The notes under the pieces: model-generated
Told to the model about the DNA's origin: nothing
The model's database searches: none
What the model saw: only the letters and a program-made list of their open reading frames with translations
Program-made: the position numbers and the translations under genes
Source of the DNA: an uncultured Christensenellaceae bacterium
Lineage (GTDB): Bacteria > Bacillota > Clostridia > Christensenellales > UMGS416
DNA: 32,951 nucleotides
NCBI GenBank assembly: GCA_944376795.1
Contig: CALWDW010000026.1
Span: 1-32,951 of the forward strand
Direction: 5' to 3'
Shown: in pieces, positions 1-7,436 of the stretch
Numbering within the stretch: position 1 is the stretch's first letter
Layout of the letters: the number at the start of each line of letters is the position of its first letter

Positions 1-105
1 TTATCATAAAACGATAGCCCGCAAATGAAACGGTAGCCCTAAAAAACAAACGATAGCCTACTGCCATCCAGTACCTTTGCGGACTGGATTGGCGGTGAGC
101 TATCG
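1..105. repeat. Iterated ACGATAGCC-type repeats and a large inverted repeat
   Basis: Three near-identical units (core CGATAGCC, second copy CGGTAGCC) sit at 12-20, 31-39 and 51-59, spaced 19 to 20 bases apart. An inverted copy (AGCTATCG) lies at 98-105. The third unit begins an imperfect inverted repeat of about 22 bases, with arms near 51-72 and 83-105 and an inner ATCCAGT/ACTGGAT stem. No gene is visible here. Serial short repeats of this kind occur at the ends of some insertion sequences, for example IS21-like elements, and at some origins or regulatory sites. The rest of the structure would lie before the window, so its identity is open. Confidence 0.5.
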
Positions 106-168
106 TTCTACTGGGGAGCAGCAAACACCTCAAAAGCCCGAATGCCCTTGAAATAAGCATATTCGGGT

Positions 169-222
169 AAAAAGAAAGCACCGCAATCTTGATACCCATT
201 GTATCCAAATTGCGGTGCTTCT
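169..222 (-). terminator. Intrinsic terminator after tRNA-Ser
   Basis: On the minus strand the sequence just after the tRNA 3' end folds into a long stem (GCACCGCAAT pairing with ATTGCGGTGC, with an inner GGATAC/GTATCC extension) followed by a T-rich run (plus-strand A-run 169-173). It begins only two bases past the encoded CCA, so it is the tRNA transcript terminator. Confidence 0.85.
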
Positions 223-223
223 T

Positions 224-314
224 TGGCGGAAGCGGTGGGATTCGAACCCACGAGCCCATTACTGGACTACCTGATTTCGAGTCAGGGCCGTTATGACCAC
301 TTCGATACGCTTCC
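224..314 (-). tRNA. tRNA-Ser (anticodon CGA)
   Basis: The minus strand folds as a class II tRNA. The acceptor stem is GGAAGCG/CGCTTCC with discriminator G and an encoded CCA (224-226). The anticodon stem CCTGA/TCAGG encloses loop CTCGAAA, which reads UCG serine codons. A long variable arm and the T-arm GTGGGTTCGAATCCCAC are present. The discriminator G and long variable arm are typical of tRNA-Ser. It is a single-gene unit with its own promoter upstream and a terminator directly behind it. tRNA-Ser 3' ends are common integration sites, but no attachment-site duplication is visible. Confidence 0.97.
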
Positions 315-352
315 ATGGGCGGATGTCCATTCAGGACAAACCAGCAAAATAT

Positions 353-381
353 AGTATACCATGCATCCGAAGGAATTGCAA
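353..381 (-). promoter_or_regulatory. Promoter of tRNA-Ser
   Basis: The minus strand shows TTGCAA (376-381), a 17-base spacer and TATACT (353-358), about 39 bases before the mature tRNA 5' end. This is a good sigma-A type promoter for the tRNA. Confidence 0.75.
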
Positions 382-421
382 GTCCTGGTAGGGGAAAATC
401 CCGGCTTTTGCCGGAAGGGGC

Positions 422-450
422 TTGACAGCCGGTTGGGTAGCCGGTATAAT
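422..450 (+). promoter_or_regulatory. Consensus promoter of the redox operon
   Basis: TTGACA (422-427), a 17-base spacer and TATAAT (445-450) give a perfect sigma-A consensus. Transcription should start near 457, inside the dyad at 454-478, so a strong promoter appears to be held down by a repressor. Confidence 0.9.
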
Positions 451-453
451 ATA

Positions 454-478
454 AATTGTAACTGATATAGTAACAATT
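454..478 (+). promoter_or_regulatory. Probable Rrf2-type operator at the transcription start
   Basis: The dyad AATTGTAACT-GATAT-AGTAACAATT has nine of ten matched positions per arm and covers the predicted start of transcription. A further half-site TTACAATT follows at 477-484. An Rrf2-family regulator is encoded in the same operon, and such regulators usually bind dyads of this size and control their own operon, so this is the likely autoregulatory site. The assignment to that regulator is inference. Confidence 0.65.
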
Positions 479-500
479 ACAATTCGCACAGGAGGATACA

Positions 501-1073
501 ATGAAAAAGTTTTGGTTGATCTTGGCGATCCTCGTAGGTATGGCAGCCGTCTTGACGGGCTGTGCCGCATCGGAGCAGCCCGGGACGTCCGCGTCCCAGG
601 GGAGCGGGGATTCCGGCGCTTTGCTGGGGAACCTTTCCACCACCGACCTGGAGGGGGAGGCCGTGGATGCCGGCCTCTTTGCGGACCATACCTTGACGAT
701 GATCAATATTTGGACCACGACCTGTCCCTACTGCATCCAGGAGATGCCCACCCTGCTGCAGCTGCATCAGGACTATGCCGACCAGGGCTTCCAGGTGGTG
801 GGACTTCTGGCCGACGCGTTGGACGCCCAGGGGGAGGTTGACGCCGGTCAGGTGGCCGAGGGGAAGGAAATTGCCCAGAGCGCAGGCGGGAATTACCGGC
901 ACATTCTGCCCAACCTGGAGCTATATGCCACGCTTTTAGCCAATATCCCCGGGGTTCCCGCCACGGTTTTCATTGACAGTGAAGGGAATCCAGTGGGGCA
1001 GGGGCTGGTGGGGGCCAAGGACTACGACACCTGGGCCGCCATTATCGAGGAGAACCTGGCTGCGCTGCAGTAG
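501..1073 (+). CDS. TlpA/ResA-like thiol-disulfide lipoprotein
   Basis: This 190-residue protein has a lipoprotein signal peptide: positive start MKK, a hydrophobic stretch and lipobox LTGC with the lipid-bearing Cys21. A thioredoxin-fold domain of the TlpA/AhpC-TSA type follows. Its redox motif WTTTCPYC holds Cys75 and Cys78, and a cis-proline region (GVPATVFID) lies near residues 150-160. It should sit on the outer face of the membrane and reduce or exchange disulfides in exported proteins or small molecules. The start is fixed by AGGAGG eight bases before the ATG. It opens a tight operon with an Rrf2 regulator, a CXXC mini-protein and a membrane polyferredoxin, which suggests electrons pass across the membrane to this lipoprotein. 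Its true substrate cannot be read from sequence. Confidence 0.93.
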   Translation: MKKFWLILAILVGMAAVLTGCAASEQPGTSASQGSGDSGALLGNLSTTDLEGEAVDAGLFADHTLTMINIWTTTCPYCIQEMPTLLQLHQDYADQGFQVVGLLADALDAQGEVDAGQVAEGKEIAQSAGGNYRHILPNLELYATLLANIPGVPATVFIDSEGNPVGQGLVGAKDYDTWAAIIEENLAALQ

Positions 1074-1094
1074 GCTGGGGCTGCAGGAGGATGC

Positions 1095-1520
1095 ATGAAC
1101 GGAGAATTTGCTATTGGCATTCATGCCCTGGCCTGCCTGAGCTGCAAGGGCGGTACGGTATCCAGCGAGGAGTTGGCTGAATGCATCTGCACCAATCCCG
1201 CACGGGTGCGGAAGGTTATGGGACGGCTGGGACGTGCCGGCTTAGTAGAGGCAAAGGGAGGGAGCGTTGGCGGCTACCGTATGGCCGGGGCTCCAGAGGC
1301 AGTGACGCTCCTCCGGGTGCTGGAGGCATTGGACATGACGGTGGTTACCCCCACGTGGAAGTCTGGAAGCCTGGACGCGGAATGCATGAAGAACTCGGGA
1401 ATGGCGGCCGTCTTGGGAGAAATTTGCCGACGCCTGGATGCTGACTGTCGGGCTTACCTGGCCACCGTCACCATCGCGGACATCATGCGGGAGATGAAGG
1501 ATAGGAGGGAGCGGCCATGA
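1095..1520 (+). CDS. Rrf2-family transcriptional regulator
   Basis: This 141-residue protein has the Rrf2 winged-helix pattern: [12 protein letters not shown] at the start, a recognition-helix region near [14 protein letters not shown] (about 32-45) and the GGYRMA wing (about 59-64). It lacks the closely spaced Cys triad that binds a cluster in IscR; only isolated cysteines occur (14, 17, 31, 33, then 97, 110 and 117 by approximate count). It may therefore sense thiol or redox state differently from the IscR-like protein at 9038-9469. AGGAGG lies five bases before the ATG. It overlaps the next gene by four bases (ATGA), so translation is coupled. The likely target is the dyad at 454-478. Confidence 0.92.
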   Translation: MNGEFAIGIHALACLSCKGGTVSSEELAECICTNPARVRKVMGRLGRAGLVEAKGGSVGGYRMAGAPEAVTLLRVLEALDMTVVTPTWKSGSLDAECMKNSGMAAVLGEICRRLDADCRAYLATVTIADIMREMKDRRERP

Positions 1521-1660
1521 CGCGGCGATTTTTCTGGGCAGCGCCCGTTCTCCTGGCGTTGGCAGCCTGCCTGTTGCTCCTAGGTATCCTGCGCGGTGAG
1601 ACCGAAGAGGTGCTGCGCAAGGCCGCCATGATCTGCCTGGAATGTGTGGGGATAGGATAA
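1517..1660 (+). CDS. CD1871A-type CXXC mini-protein
   Basis: A 47-codon gene starts in the ATGA overlap with the Rrf2 gene and ends one base before the next ATG. It has a basic start (MTRRFF), one membrane segment (about residues 7-23) and a C-terminal motif ICLECVGIG with the CXXC cysteines at about 40 and 43. This matches the small family known as CD1871A family CXXC motif-containing proteins, which are found next to TlpA-like and 4Fe-4S proteins in Clostridia. Their function is not established. The layout suggests a membrane-anchored thiol pair that could relay electrons between the polyferredoxin and the lipoprotein. It is short enough to be missed in automatic annotation. Confidence 0.88.
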   Translation: MTRRFFWAAPVLLALAACLLLLGILRGETEEVLRKAAMICLECVGIG

Positions 1661-1661
1661 G

Positions 1662-2621
1662 ATGCGTGGACACAAGCGAGACCTTCGCCTATGGATCCAA
1701 ATTGCCTTTGCTGCGCTGAGCAATGGCTATATTGCAGGATTCCTGCGGGGAAAAATCTATACAGGACCGCTGAAGCGGATTTGCCTTCCCGGACTGAACT
1801 GCTACTCCTGCCCGGGTGCGCTGGGGGCCTGTCCCATGGGGGCACTGCAATCGGCGCTGGCCGGGCGAAACGGAGGATTTCCGTTCTATGTGGTGGGTTT
1901 CCTGCTGGCGGTAGGGGCCTTGGGCGGCCGTTTTGTCTGTGGTTTCCTCTGCCCCTTCGGCCTGGTGCAGGACCTGCTGCACCGTATCCCGTTGGCACGG
2001 CGGCCGGCGCCGATTCCGGGTTCCCGATATCTGCAGTATGCCCGGTATGGGGTGCTCCTTATTTTGGTCATACTTTTGCCCATGACGGTTGCCAATGCCG
2101 CGGGCATGGGAACACCTTGGTTCTGTAAATGGCTATGTCCCAGTGGGACGCTGCTGGGCGGGCTGCCTTTGGTGTCGTCCAACCCTTCGCTGCAGGCGGC
2201 AGTAGGGCCGTTATTCGGCTGGAAGGTGGGACTCCTGGCGGTGATCCTGGCGGCTTCGGTGCTGTGGTACCGGCCCTTTTGCCGGTATCTTTGCCCGCTG
2301 GGGGCAGTTTATGGGCTGTTGAATCCTGTCAGCCTCTTTCACTACACAGTGGATGCAGAGAAATGCACCCATTGCGGCGCCTGCCGCAGGGCCTGTAAGC
2401 TGGGGATTGACCCGGCCGTTACCCCCAACAGCCCGGAATGCATCCGCTGCGGGGTCTGCGTGGCGGCCTGTCCCACCCGCGCCCTAACCCGGGACTGGGG
2501 AGGCAAGCGGGGAAAAAGACCCGCCTCCTGTGGGGGAAACTGCGCGGGGTGCGCGGGAGGCTGTGAAAAGCCGTCCAGGGCCGCTGCTTCCGGTGGGAAG
2601 ACTTCCCAAAATAGAAAATAG
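1662..2621 (+). CDS. Membrane polyferredoxin, NapH/YccM-like 4Fe-4S protein
   Basis: This 319-residue membrane protein has about five hydrophobic segments and many cysteine motifs. These include CYSCPGALGACP (47-58), the paired CX3CP motifs of the NapH/MauN family at C93/C97, C155/C159 and C207/C211, and two classic [4Fe-4S] ferredoxin motifs (C235-C245 and C260-C270). A further C-terminal cluster C290, C294, C297, C301 is not part of the usual fold and could bind metal. It probably carries electrons from cytoplasmic donors to the membrane or its outer face. It starts two bases after the CXXC mini-protein, so it is the last gene of the operon, followed by a terminator. Partner and direction of electron flow are inferred. 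Confidence 0.92.
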   Translation: MRGHKRDLRLWIQIAFAALSNGYIAGFLRGKIYTGPLKRICLPGLNCYSCPGALGACPMGALQSALAGRNGGFPFYVVGFLLAVGALGGRFVCGFLCPFGLVQDLLHRIPLARRPAPIPGSRYLQYARYGVLLILVILLPMTVANAAGMGTPWFCKWLCPSGTLLGGLPLVSSNPSLQAAVGPLFGWKVGLLAVILAASVLWYRPFCRYLCPLGAVYGLLNPVSLFHYTVDAEKCTHCGACRRACKLGIDPAVTPNSPECIRCGVCVAACPTRALTRDWGGKRGKRPASCGGNCAGCAGGCEKPSRAAASGGKTSQNRK

Positions 2622-2628
2622 GAAAAAG

Positions 2629-2672
2629 AAACCGCAGGATTCGGCGCCGTGTCCAAACCTGCGGTTTTGTTT
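2629..2672. terminator. Bidirectional terminator between converging genes
   Basis: A perfect 10-base stem (AAACCGCAGG with CCTGCGGTTT) is followed by T-rich sequence on the plus strand and preceded by an A-rich run that serves the minus strand. It separates the redox operon from the converging glycosidase operon. Confidence 0.85.
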
Positions 2673-2684
2673 GATTGGGGGTAC

Positions 2685-4271
2685 CTAGAAGGAGCGAAGC
2701 AGCTGGGCGCGTACCTCTTCGAAGGTTTCCGCCGGGCAGTCGCAGGCGTTAAACGCCTTGAAGCACATACTTGCCAGGGTGTCGGCTTTCTCCTTGTCCA
2801 CGGCGGCCAGTTGGCAGAGAAGCTCATACTCCTCGGCGCCGCCGCGCATGGCCTCCAGCCGCATGGAGCCGTACACCTCTTTGCCGTCCTTGGAAGGATA
2901 GACAACATGGGTGTCGCCGGCAGGCAGACGATGGTTGGGCGCGCCGTGCTCCGGGCAGGTCTCTGCGTAGGGATCCTGGTCGGGACGCCACTGGTTCAGG
3001 CCCCAGTGGAGGAAACCGGTCAGATTGTAGCGGTAATTCCCCCAGTGGAGCATACGGCTGCGGATGAGGGGCATATCCAGCAGGCGGTTGGCATAGAAGC
3101 CGCCGGGGATGCAGCAGGTGTAGAACCACAACTCGTCGCCTTTGGCCCGGTGGGCTTCGAAGGCGCTCTGGTTGCGCTCATAGAAGTCGTCCTTGGGAAC
3201 CCAGATATCCACGGCGCCATTGAGCCCGTGCATCTCCACGGCATCAATGAGGGGCACGCCGGGGAGGAACTTCCGTACGATGCCTGAGAGAATCCGGTAC
3301 TCCTCAGCGCAGCCTTCGTGAGGCTCGTCGCCCACATGCTGGATCAGCAGGTCGTACCAGCCGTTCTCCTGGAGGAAAGCGCCCCAGGCCGTTAGCAGGG
3401 CGGCGGAGAGAGCATAGCCTTCCGGGGAGAGAGCGGGAATCCGCCCTTCCGGACCGGGAATGAAGAACACCGTGGCGTCCCAGTTTTCGCGAGAGTAGAT
3501 GGGGGCGCCTTCAATCTGGGTGAAGCCCATGGACAGATACATTTCGATGAGCCGCTGGATCCGGGAGAAGTCAAAGGTGTAGTCCCCTGCGGCATCCCGG
3601 CCAATGACCAGATTGTCCCAAGTGACCCAGAACACATTCTGCCGCGCCCGGCGCATTAGCTCGCCATAGCGGCGCACCATGTCCCAGTGGGGCTGGGAAT
3701 AGGGGGCCAATCCATGGGCTGCGGCCATCTTGCCCACCGAGAACCAGTTGGTAATGGCCAGGGTTTCCTCCGGGATCGCGGCGCGGGTAATCTCTAGCTG
3801 CCCCTGGAGGACCGCCGACTGTTCCCCGGCCTGGAGGCGCAGGGAGACGGGATAGGTTCCGGGACGGGCGCTCAGCGGGGCGGAGACCGAAAGGTACAGC
3901 GCCTCCGTGGCGGCGGATACGGGGACGCCGGCCTTGCCCACGGGCTCCAGGGCATCGTAGACCCAGAAAGGAGCGGGACGGGTGGCGTAGGCCTTGGCGG
4001 TCTCCCAGTCCGCCGGGATGTCTTCGACGGTAAAGCCCTTGATACCGGTGTTGTGGGTGACTTGTACAGGAAGCTCCCGGAAGGCCTGGGCGGGGAATGC
4101 GCCGCAGTCCCAGGCGGCTGTCAGTGTATCGCCGGGAACCAGGCCGTTGAGGAGGACCTGGAAGGAAGCCGAACCGCCGGCGGCGGCCACCAAAGCGGGG
4201 AGCTCCCGGCGCTGGGTTACGGGGGAATCGGGATAGAGCCATTGGCTGGAGCTTTCGATGGAGTAAAGCAT
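2685..4271 (-). CDS. GH123-like glycosidase with DUF4091 domain
   Basis: This 528-residue protein has an N-terminal beta-sandwich region (about 1-165), a TIM-barrel region with the adjacent acid pair Asp315-Glu316 in QHVGDEPHE, and a C-terminal DUF4091 region containing GFLHWGLNQW. In GH123 an Asp-Glu pair of this kind carries out substrate-assisted catalysis on beta-N-acetylgalactosaminides, and DUF4091 proteins are related to that family. No signal peptide is present, so it acts in the cytoplasm. The start follows GGAGG by seven bases. It lies behind the DUF6259 gene in the same direction with a 121-base gap, so the two are probably one operon for breaking down an imported glycan. Substrate is inferred from family only. 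Confidence 0.85.
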   Translation of the reverse strand: MLYSIESSSQWLYPDSPVTQRRELPALVAAAGGSASFQVLLNGLVPGDTLTAAWDCGAFPAQAFRELPVQVTHNTGIKGFTVEDIPADWETAKAYATRPAPFWVYDALEPVGKAGVPVSAATEALYLSVSAPLSARPGTYPVSLRLQAGEQSAVLQGQLEITRAAIPEETLAITNWFSVGKMAAAHGLAPYSQPHWDMVRRYGELMRRARQNVFWVTWDNLVIGRDAAGDYTFDFSRIQRLIEMYLSMGFTQIEGAPIYSRENWDATVFFIPGPEGRIPALSPEGYALSAALLTAWGAFLQENGWYDLLIQHVGDEPHEGCAEEYRILSGIVRKFLPGVPLIDAVEMHGLNGAVDIWVPKDDFYERNQSAFEAHRAKGDELWFYTCCIPGGFYANRLLDMPLIRSRMLHWGNYRYNLTGFLHWGLNQWRPDQDPYAETCPEHGAPNHRLPAGDTHVVYPSKDGKEVYGSMRLEAMRGGAEEYELLCQLAAVDKEKADTLASMCFKAFNACDCPAETFEEVRAQLLRSF

Positions 4272-4392
4272 GGAAAACCTCCGGTTTTGTTAAGATATGG
4301 AAGAAATATGCGGTTCCTGCGGCTGCCCGGGGAACCCGCATGCCTGTATCCTGGGAAACCCGCGAAAGTCGAAGACGGTGTGTCTGCGGGGG

Positions 4393-6078
4393 TTATGCGT
4401 TGGCCATATCCAGCATGGTCTTCATGCCGGGATTGGGGTTCTCGATCTCTTCGGCGGAGCGCAGGGTGATGGTCGGCATGACGCCCTTGTCGGTATAGGC
4501 CTTCATGCGGATGCGGGAGAGCTCGCTTCCTCCATCCAGACCCGAATAGCCGAAGGAGCGGACCAGCCCCCGAAGAATGAAGGCGTTGAGCCCGGCGTCG
4601 CCGGTCCGGGAGAGCACCTCGCCGTCTCCGGCGTTGAACAGGTGCACCTGGCCGAAGGAGATGCCCTGGGCGTTCATCTCGTTAAGGCCTTCGCCGCCGA
4701 TCACCAGGGGGTAAGCCTTGCCCAGGGTCTGCAGGTACTGGGCCTCGTGGAGGAAGCCCAGCGTGGTGGGGGTGCCGTTAACCAGCCCGCGGGTGGAGTT
4801 CAGCAGGCAGAGGGTTACGTCGATGAATACCGCCTCCAGATCCATGGCGTCCACCGCCTCGCCGATGCGCTCCCGGAGCACGCTCTGCCACATGGGCAGG
4901 GCCGTATGGATCTTGGCCATGACGTTGGCGGCCTTATTGGTGGTCAGGGCCTGGTTGCTGTTGGGCACGCCCCAGGCAGCCGAATTGTGCACCCAGCTCC
5001 AGCCCTCCAGCCGTCCCGACTCAAATTCCCGGATGGTGAAGTCGGCGAACTGGGGGAAGTAGTCATAACGGGAGGGATCGATCTCCATGGAGGAGCAGTG
5101 GGGCATCACGTGATAGCCCAGCTCCTGGCAGCGGGCCACAAAGGCGCGGGCCTCCGGGGTGGGGACGAAGACCGGATAGTCCTGGTCATAAATGTAGGGC
5201 CGCCAGTTGTTCAGGTGGAGGATAACCTTGTGGGGATCCACCTTTTTCTTCAGCGCCTCCAGGATGCTGATATCGGTGGGGCACCAGGAAATACCCAAAT
5301 TGACCTGGGACAGGTAGTCGGGACGGGAAGCCTGGAGGGCGGGAATATTGTACTGCTTCCAGTACCAGTCACGGTACCGGGCGGCGGGAACCGTCCAGTC
5401 TCCCTTGTACACATTGAAGCGCCAGACGATACCGCCGGCGGAGAGTTCGTTGTCAATGGGGCCGTAGTTATCCGACTCCATGCCCACCGACTGGGGATCC
5501 CCCTGCATGGTGGTGTTCAGGGTCTTGAAGCGATACCGGGTGTCCTCGCAGTGCATCCAGAATCCGGTATCCTTCCCCTGCATGATCCACAGCCCCATCT
5601 CCCAGCGCAGGGGCCAAACCTCCCGGCGATGCATCATGGCGGGATCGGAGAGCTTCATCCGGGTGCCCTGGGTGATGGGGACGATGAAGTCCATATCCTC
5701 CCGCAGACCATGGACGTTGTACCGGCAGGAACGCACGCCGGGGCGGCTGGCATAGGCCGAGGGCTCGATGCACAGGTCGCCGGTCTCCTCATCCTCCCAG
5801 ATGAAGAGATTGCCGTCGGCGTGCCAGTTGCGGATCCGGAGCTCGGCGCGGTGCTCACCGGCCAGGAAGGTTTCAATCTGGGCCACCTCGCCGGAGGAGA
5901 CGGGAACGGCTTCGTTGCCCCGGTACATCAGCTCCAGCGCGGTGTACTGGGAGGGGTCAAAGGGGGCGATGAATTCTTCGCCTTCCTGGCTCTGCAGGGA
6001 AGTGATCAGTCCCCGGTCAATGACGGCCCGCAGGGTTCGGGTCTGGATGATGAGCTTGCCTTCGGATAGCTGGATCAT
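4393..6078 (-). CDS. DUF6259-like glycoside hydrolase
   Basis: This 561-residue protein without a signal peptide matches the DUF6259 type: an N-terminal beta-sandwich (about 1-230), then a barrel-like region with ISWCP, HVMPHCSS and two acidic motifs, AVFIDVT (Asp420) and VIGGEGLNE (Glu463). These sit where GH101/GH129-type retaining enzymes keep their nucleophile and acid/base. That placement is my reading, not a computed alignment. Paired with a GH123-like enzyme it may handle GalNAc-containing oligosaccharides, for example from mucin O-glycans. AGGAGG lies close before the ATG. It is the first gene of the pair, with a promoter at 6165-6193. Confidence 0.8.
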   Translation of the reverse strand: MIQLSEGKLIIQTRTLRAVIDRGLITSLQSQEGEEFIAPFDPSQYTALELMYRGNEAVPVSSGEVAQIETFLAGEHRAELRIRNWHADGNLFIWEDEETGDLCIEPSAYASRPGVRSCRYNVHGLREDMDFIVPITQGTRMKLSDPAMMHRREVWPLRWEMGLWIMQGKDTGFWMHCEDTRYRFKTLNTTMQGDPQSVGMESDNYGPIDNELSAGGIVWRFNVYKGDWTVPAARYRDWYWKQYNIPALQASRPDYLSQVNLGISWCPTDISILEALKKKVDPHKVILHLNNWRPYIYDQDYPVFVPTPEARAFVARCQELGYHVMPHCSSMEIDPSRYDYFPQFADFTIREFESGRLEGWSWVHNSAAWGVPNSNQALTTNKAANVMAKIHTALPMWQSVLRERIGEAVDAMDLEAVFIDVTLCLLNSTRGLVNGTPTTLGFLHEAQYLQTLGKAYPLVIGGEGLNEMNAQGISFGQVHLFNAGDGEVLSRTGDAGLNAFILRGLVRSFGYSGLDGGSELSRIRMKAYTDKGVMPTITLRSAEEIENPNPGMKTMLDMANA

Positions 6079-6164
6079 GGCGTGTCCTCCTGGTCCTGTA
6101 GGATGATGCCGGCATAGGGATTATGTCCCAGCGCCGGGGGATCCAAGGATCCCGTGATGCCCCC

Positions 6165-6193
6165 ATTATACACGGCCGACCTGCCTTTGTCCC
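6165..6193 (-). promoter_or_regulatory. Promoter of the DUF6259-GH123 pair
   Basis: On the minus strand GGGACA (6188-6193), a 17-base spacer and a perfect TATAAT (6165-6170) lie about 87 bases before the gene. A GGATCC direct repeat (6140-6152 area) follows in the leader. Confidence 0.55.
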
Positions 6194-6264
6194 CACTTCC
6201 GGCGCAAGGAGTCAACCCCGCACACAGCGCCGTCAGAATCGGCTATGTCTGCCGGGTGTCTTGC

Positions 6265-6293
6265 TTGACCCTGCCGGGTTTCCAGGATACAAT
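6265..6293 (+). promoter_or_regulatory. Promoter of the GNAT gene
   Basis: TTGACC (6265-6270), a 17-base spacer and TACAAT (6288-6293) lie 32 bases before the ATG at 6326. This promoter diverges from the one at 6165-6193. Confidence 0.7.
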
Positions 6294-6325
6294 GGTATGG
6301 ACGATTTTGAAAGAGAGGATATCCC

Positions 6326-6886
6326 ATGGAGACTCTGCATACGCCCCGGCTCGTACTTCGCCCCTTTGAACCGGAGGACCTGGAGGATTTTTATGCCTAC
6401 GCCCAAGATCCGGAGGTAGGGCCGCGGGCGGGGTGGAAGCCTCATGCGAACCGGCAGGAGACCGAGAAAATTTTGAGGGGCTTTATCCGAGACGGCGAGG
6501 TGTGGGCCCTTTGGCACCGGGAGGACAAGAAGGTTATCGGTTCCTTGGGACTGCATCGCGATGCAACGCGGTCGGTGGAGGATGTGCGTATGCTGGGGTA
6601 TGTGCTGGCCCGTCCCTATTGGGGACAGGGGCTCATGCCCGAGGCGGCGGAAGCTGCCATGGACTATGGCTTTGCGCGGCTGGGGCTGGCACTGATCAGC
6701 GTAGCGCACTTTCCCTTCAATGCGGCATCCCGGCGGGTGATTGAGAAGTGCGGCTTTTCCTACGAAGGAACCCGACGCCACGCGCTGCGGCGGTACGATG
6801 GAATGGTGCTGGATGAGTGCTGTTATTCCATGACCTGGGAGGAATGGCAGGCGCTGCGGGGTTCCAACGGCCCCGGGAAAGGATAA
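6326..6886 (+). CDS. GNAT N-acetyltransferase, RimJ/RimL type
   Basis: This 186-residue protein has the RimJ/RimL-like GNAT layout: opening LHTPRLVLRPFEPED, a central beta strand KKVIGSLGLH (about 69-77) and the acetyl-CoA loop RPYWGQGLMPEA (about 96-107). The closing region VIEKCGFSYEGT is the usual conserved motif B. Such enzymes acetylate ribosomal protein N-termini, amino acids or antibiotics; the acceptor cannot be told here. It is a single-gene unit with its own promoter and a GAGAGG ribosome site. No clear terminator follows. Confidence 0.9.
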   Translation: METLHTPRLVLRPFEPEDLEDFYAYAQDPEVGPRAGWKPHANRQETEKILRGFIRDGEVWALWHREDKKVIGSLGLHRDATRSVEDVRMLGYVLARPYWGQGLMPEAAEAAMDYGFARLGLALISVAHFPFNAASRRVIEKCGFSYEGTRRHALRRYDGMVLDECCYSMTWEEWQALRGSNGPGKG

Positions 6887-7112
6887 ACCAACGGACGCTC
6901 CGCTTTGAAGCAGAGAGTAAAGGCGTGTGCCGAGGCTTCCATGCGGGATGCCGGAGTTCCGGGACGGAGGGAAGCACCCTTCTTAGACTGCAAACGTTCT
7001 CCAAGGGGGGGAGAAGGTGTCCTGGCGGGTCAAATTCTGGCCTTTACGGTTGGAAAGCCGGGAGCCTAGAGAAACAGAGACACGCTGCCCGCGAGGGCAC
7101 GGAGAATACAGA

Positions 7113-7149
7113 AGGGCCGTACCGCAATATGCCTTAGCGGTACGGCCCT
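7113..7149. repeat. Perfect 13-base palindrome sharing its arm with the isc terminator
   Basis: The arms AGGGCCGTACCGC and GCGGTACGGCCCT pair perfectly around an 11-base loop. No T-run follows on either strand, so it is not a standard terminator. Twelve bases of the arm recur in the terminator at 7378-7421, about 250 bases away. Confidence 0.75.
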
Positions 7150-7377
7150 AGAGCTGCCCCAAAGGTTCCGGGCAGGGGCTTCCCGGTGTAGAAAGGGAAC
7201 CCGGCGCATCGATATCGCATTCGAGAATCCTGGCAGGAAAAGCCCCATGAGAATGCCTGCGGCGATTCTGCGGCCGGAAAAGGCGCTGTCCTGTCCGCTG
7301 GGGAGGATAGCGGGACTTTGTCTCTCGCCTTGTTCGGGCATTGAAGAGGGGACTTCCTATCATGTGGTTTTTGGAAA

Positions 7378-7421
7378 ACCAAGGGGCCGTACCGCGTCGT
7401 CGCGCGGTACGGCCCCTTGGT
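7378..7421 (-). terminator. Terminator of the isc operon
   Basis: A perfect 19-base stem with a six-base loop ends 15 bases after the nifU stop on the minus strand. A short T-run (TTTT) follows. Confidence 0.8.
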
Positions 7422-7436
7422 CCGGAATAGAGAAGC

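Larger units (their letters stand above)
6887..7436. other. 550-base intergenic stretch without a supported gene
   Basis: No reading frame here shows a family match or a credible start signal on either strand. The stretch holds several short hairpins (for example GCCC-GCGA-GGGC near 7087-7098) and two strong palindromes that share the 12-mer GGGCCGTACCGC (7113-7149 and 7378-7421). The second is the terminator of the isc operon. The rest is unexplained. Confidence 0.6.

Noticed and set aside
8..59. The repeats at the left edge as a CRISPR array
   Set aside because: Units are only about 9-13 bases with 6-10 base gaps, far too short for CRISPR repeats and spacers.
4297..6069. A 590-codon plus-strand frame opposite the DUF6259 gene
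   Set aside because: The minus-strand protein has family features, a ribosome site and catalytic-type motifs; the plus-strand frame has none.
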